Shown here piece by piece: positions 64,000-64,000 of a stretch of DNA of 64,000 nucleotides. The notes beneath the pieces were generated by a model. The model searched no databases. It saw only the letters and a list, made by a program, of their open reading frames with translations, and was not told where the DNA came from. The stretch's first letter is position 1. Each line of letters opens with the position of its first letter. Source of the DNA: Pelagibius sp. Alg239-R121 (GTDB taxonomy: Bacteria; Pseudomonadota; Alphaproteobacteria; Kiloniellales; Kiloniellaceae); assembly GCF_947331435.1 (NCBI RefSeq), contig NZ_CAMZOF010000001.1, positions 62,001 to 126,000 on the forward strand. The letters run 5' to 3'. The translations under genes and the position numbers were made by a program.

Positions 64000-64000
64000 A

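Noticed and set aside
1-64000. CRISPR array, transposon, prophage or toxin-antitoxin locus
   Set aside because: No regularly spaced repeats, transposase, integrase other than XerD, phage structural gene or paired toxin was found; the RHH protein has no toxin partner beside it.

Overview
The window is a typical alphaproteobacterial chromosome segment, most likely from the Rhodospirillales or a nearby order. Evidence for this: the aerobic cobaltochelatase pair CobS/CobT placed next to a divergent BolA / J-domain pair, a class I lysyl-tRNA synthetase, heme A synthase CtaA, a single-chain methylmalonyl-CoA mutase with MeaB, a malyl-CoA-type lyase, and lone DUF2889 and TIGR01459-type HAD genes. 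Base composition is fairly high in G+C, with a few AT-rich intergenic patches near 21.25-21.35, 42.5-43.4, 45.15-45.3 and 56.9 kb. I see no rRNA, tRNA, insertion sequence, prophage or CRISPR array.

Layout. 1-10 kb is accessory-like: the end of a YceI protein, an exported-looking deaminase, an MFS transporter, two membrane-bound LytTR regulators, a secreted lectin-fold protein, an HxlR regulator facing an FAD oxidase across a near-perfect palindrome, a lipoprotein, a malyl-CoA-type lyase and a cytochrome b561. 10.5-17.4 kb is core: xerD behind a two-gene envelope unit on the minus strand, then aroK-aroB and a CorC-like membrane protein on the plus strand. 17.5-25.5 kb holds a chemoreceptor, DUF2889, an RHH protein, BolA, a J-domain protein and cobS-cobT. 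25.5-40.5 kb is mostly minus strand: dienelactone hydrolase, rpmB, then the unit scpA - coiled-coil membrane protein - Atm1-type ABC exporter - VOC - meaB, preceded by an adenylate-cyclase fusion, a HAD phosphatase and a degenerate EAL protein. 40.7-55 kb has arsC, pyrD-DUF952, an S24-type repressor lacking its protease residues, an aminotransferase, a GIY-YIG-like small protein behind a structured leader, lysS, a DinG-like helicase, an AEC transporter, a TerB-like protein, ctaA overlapping a CobW-type GTPase, and greB. 55-64 kb holds a YheO-type regulator with its aminotransferase, AraC, cupin, LysE, class I fumarase, LysR with a SnoaL-like target, a PhzF protein and the C-terminal part of pyruvate carboxylase.

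How genes work together. Malyl-CoA lyase, methylmalonyl-CoA mutase, MeaB, fumarase and pyruvate carboxylase belong to C2/C3-acid (ethylmalonyl-CoA / propionyl-CoA) and C4 metabolism. CobS/CobT would help make the B12 cofactor that the mutase uses. The most notable regulatory observation is that the lyase and mutase genes, 27 kb apart, share a 15-of-17-base element at similar distance from their starts and in the same orientation. I did not find an obviously new defence or mobile system. The best candidates for something undescribed are this shared element, the scpA/coiled-coil/exporter unit, the structured leader before the GIY-YIG-like gene, and the non-cleavable S24 repressor with its operator.
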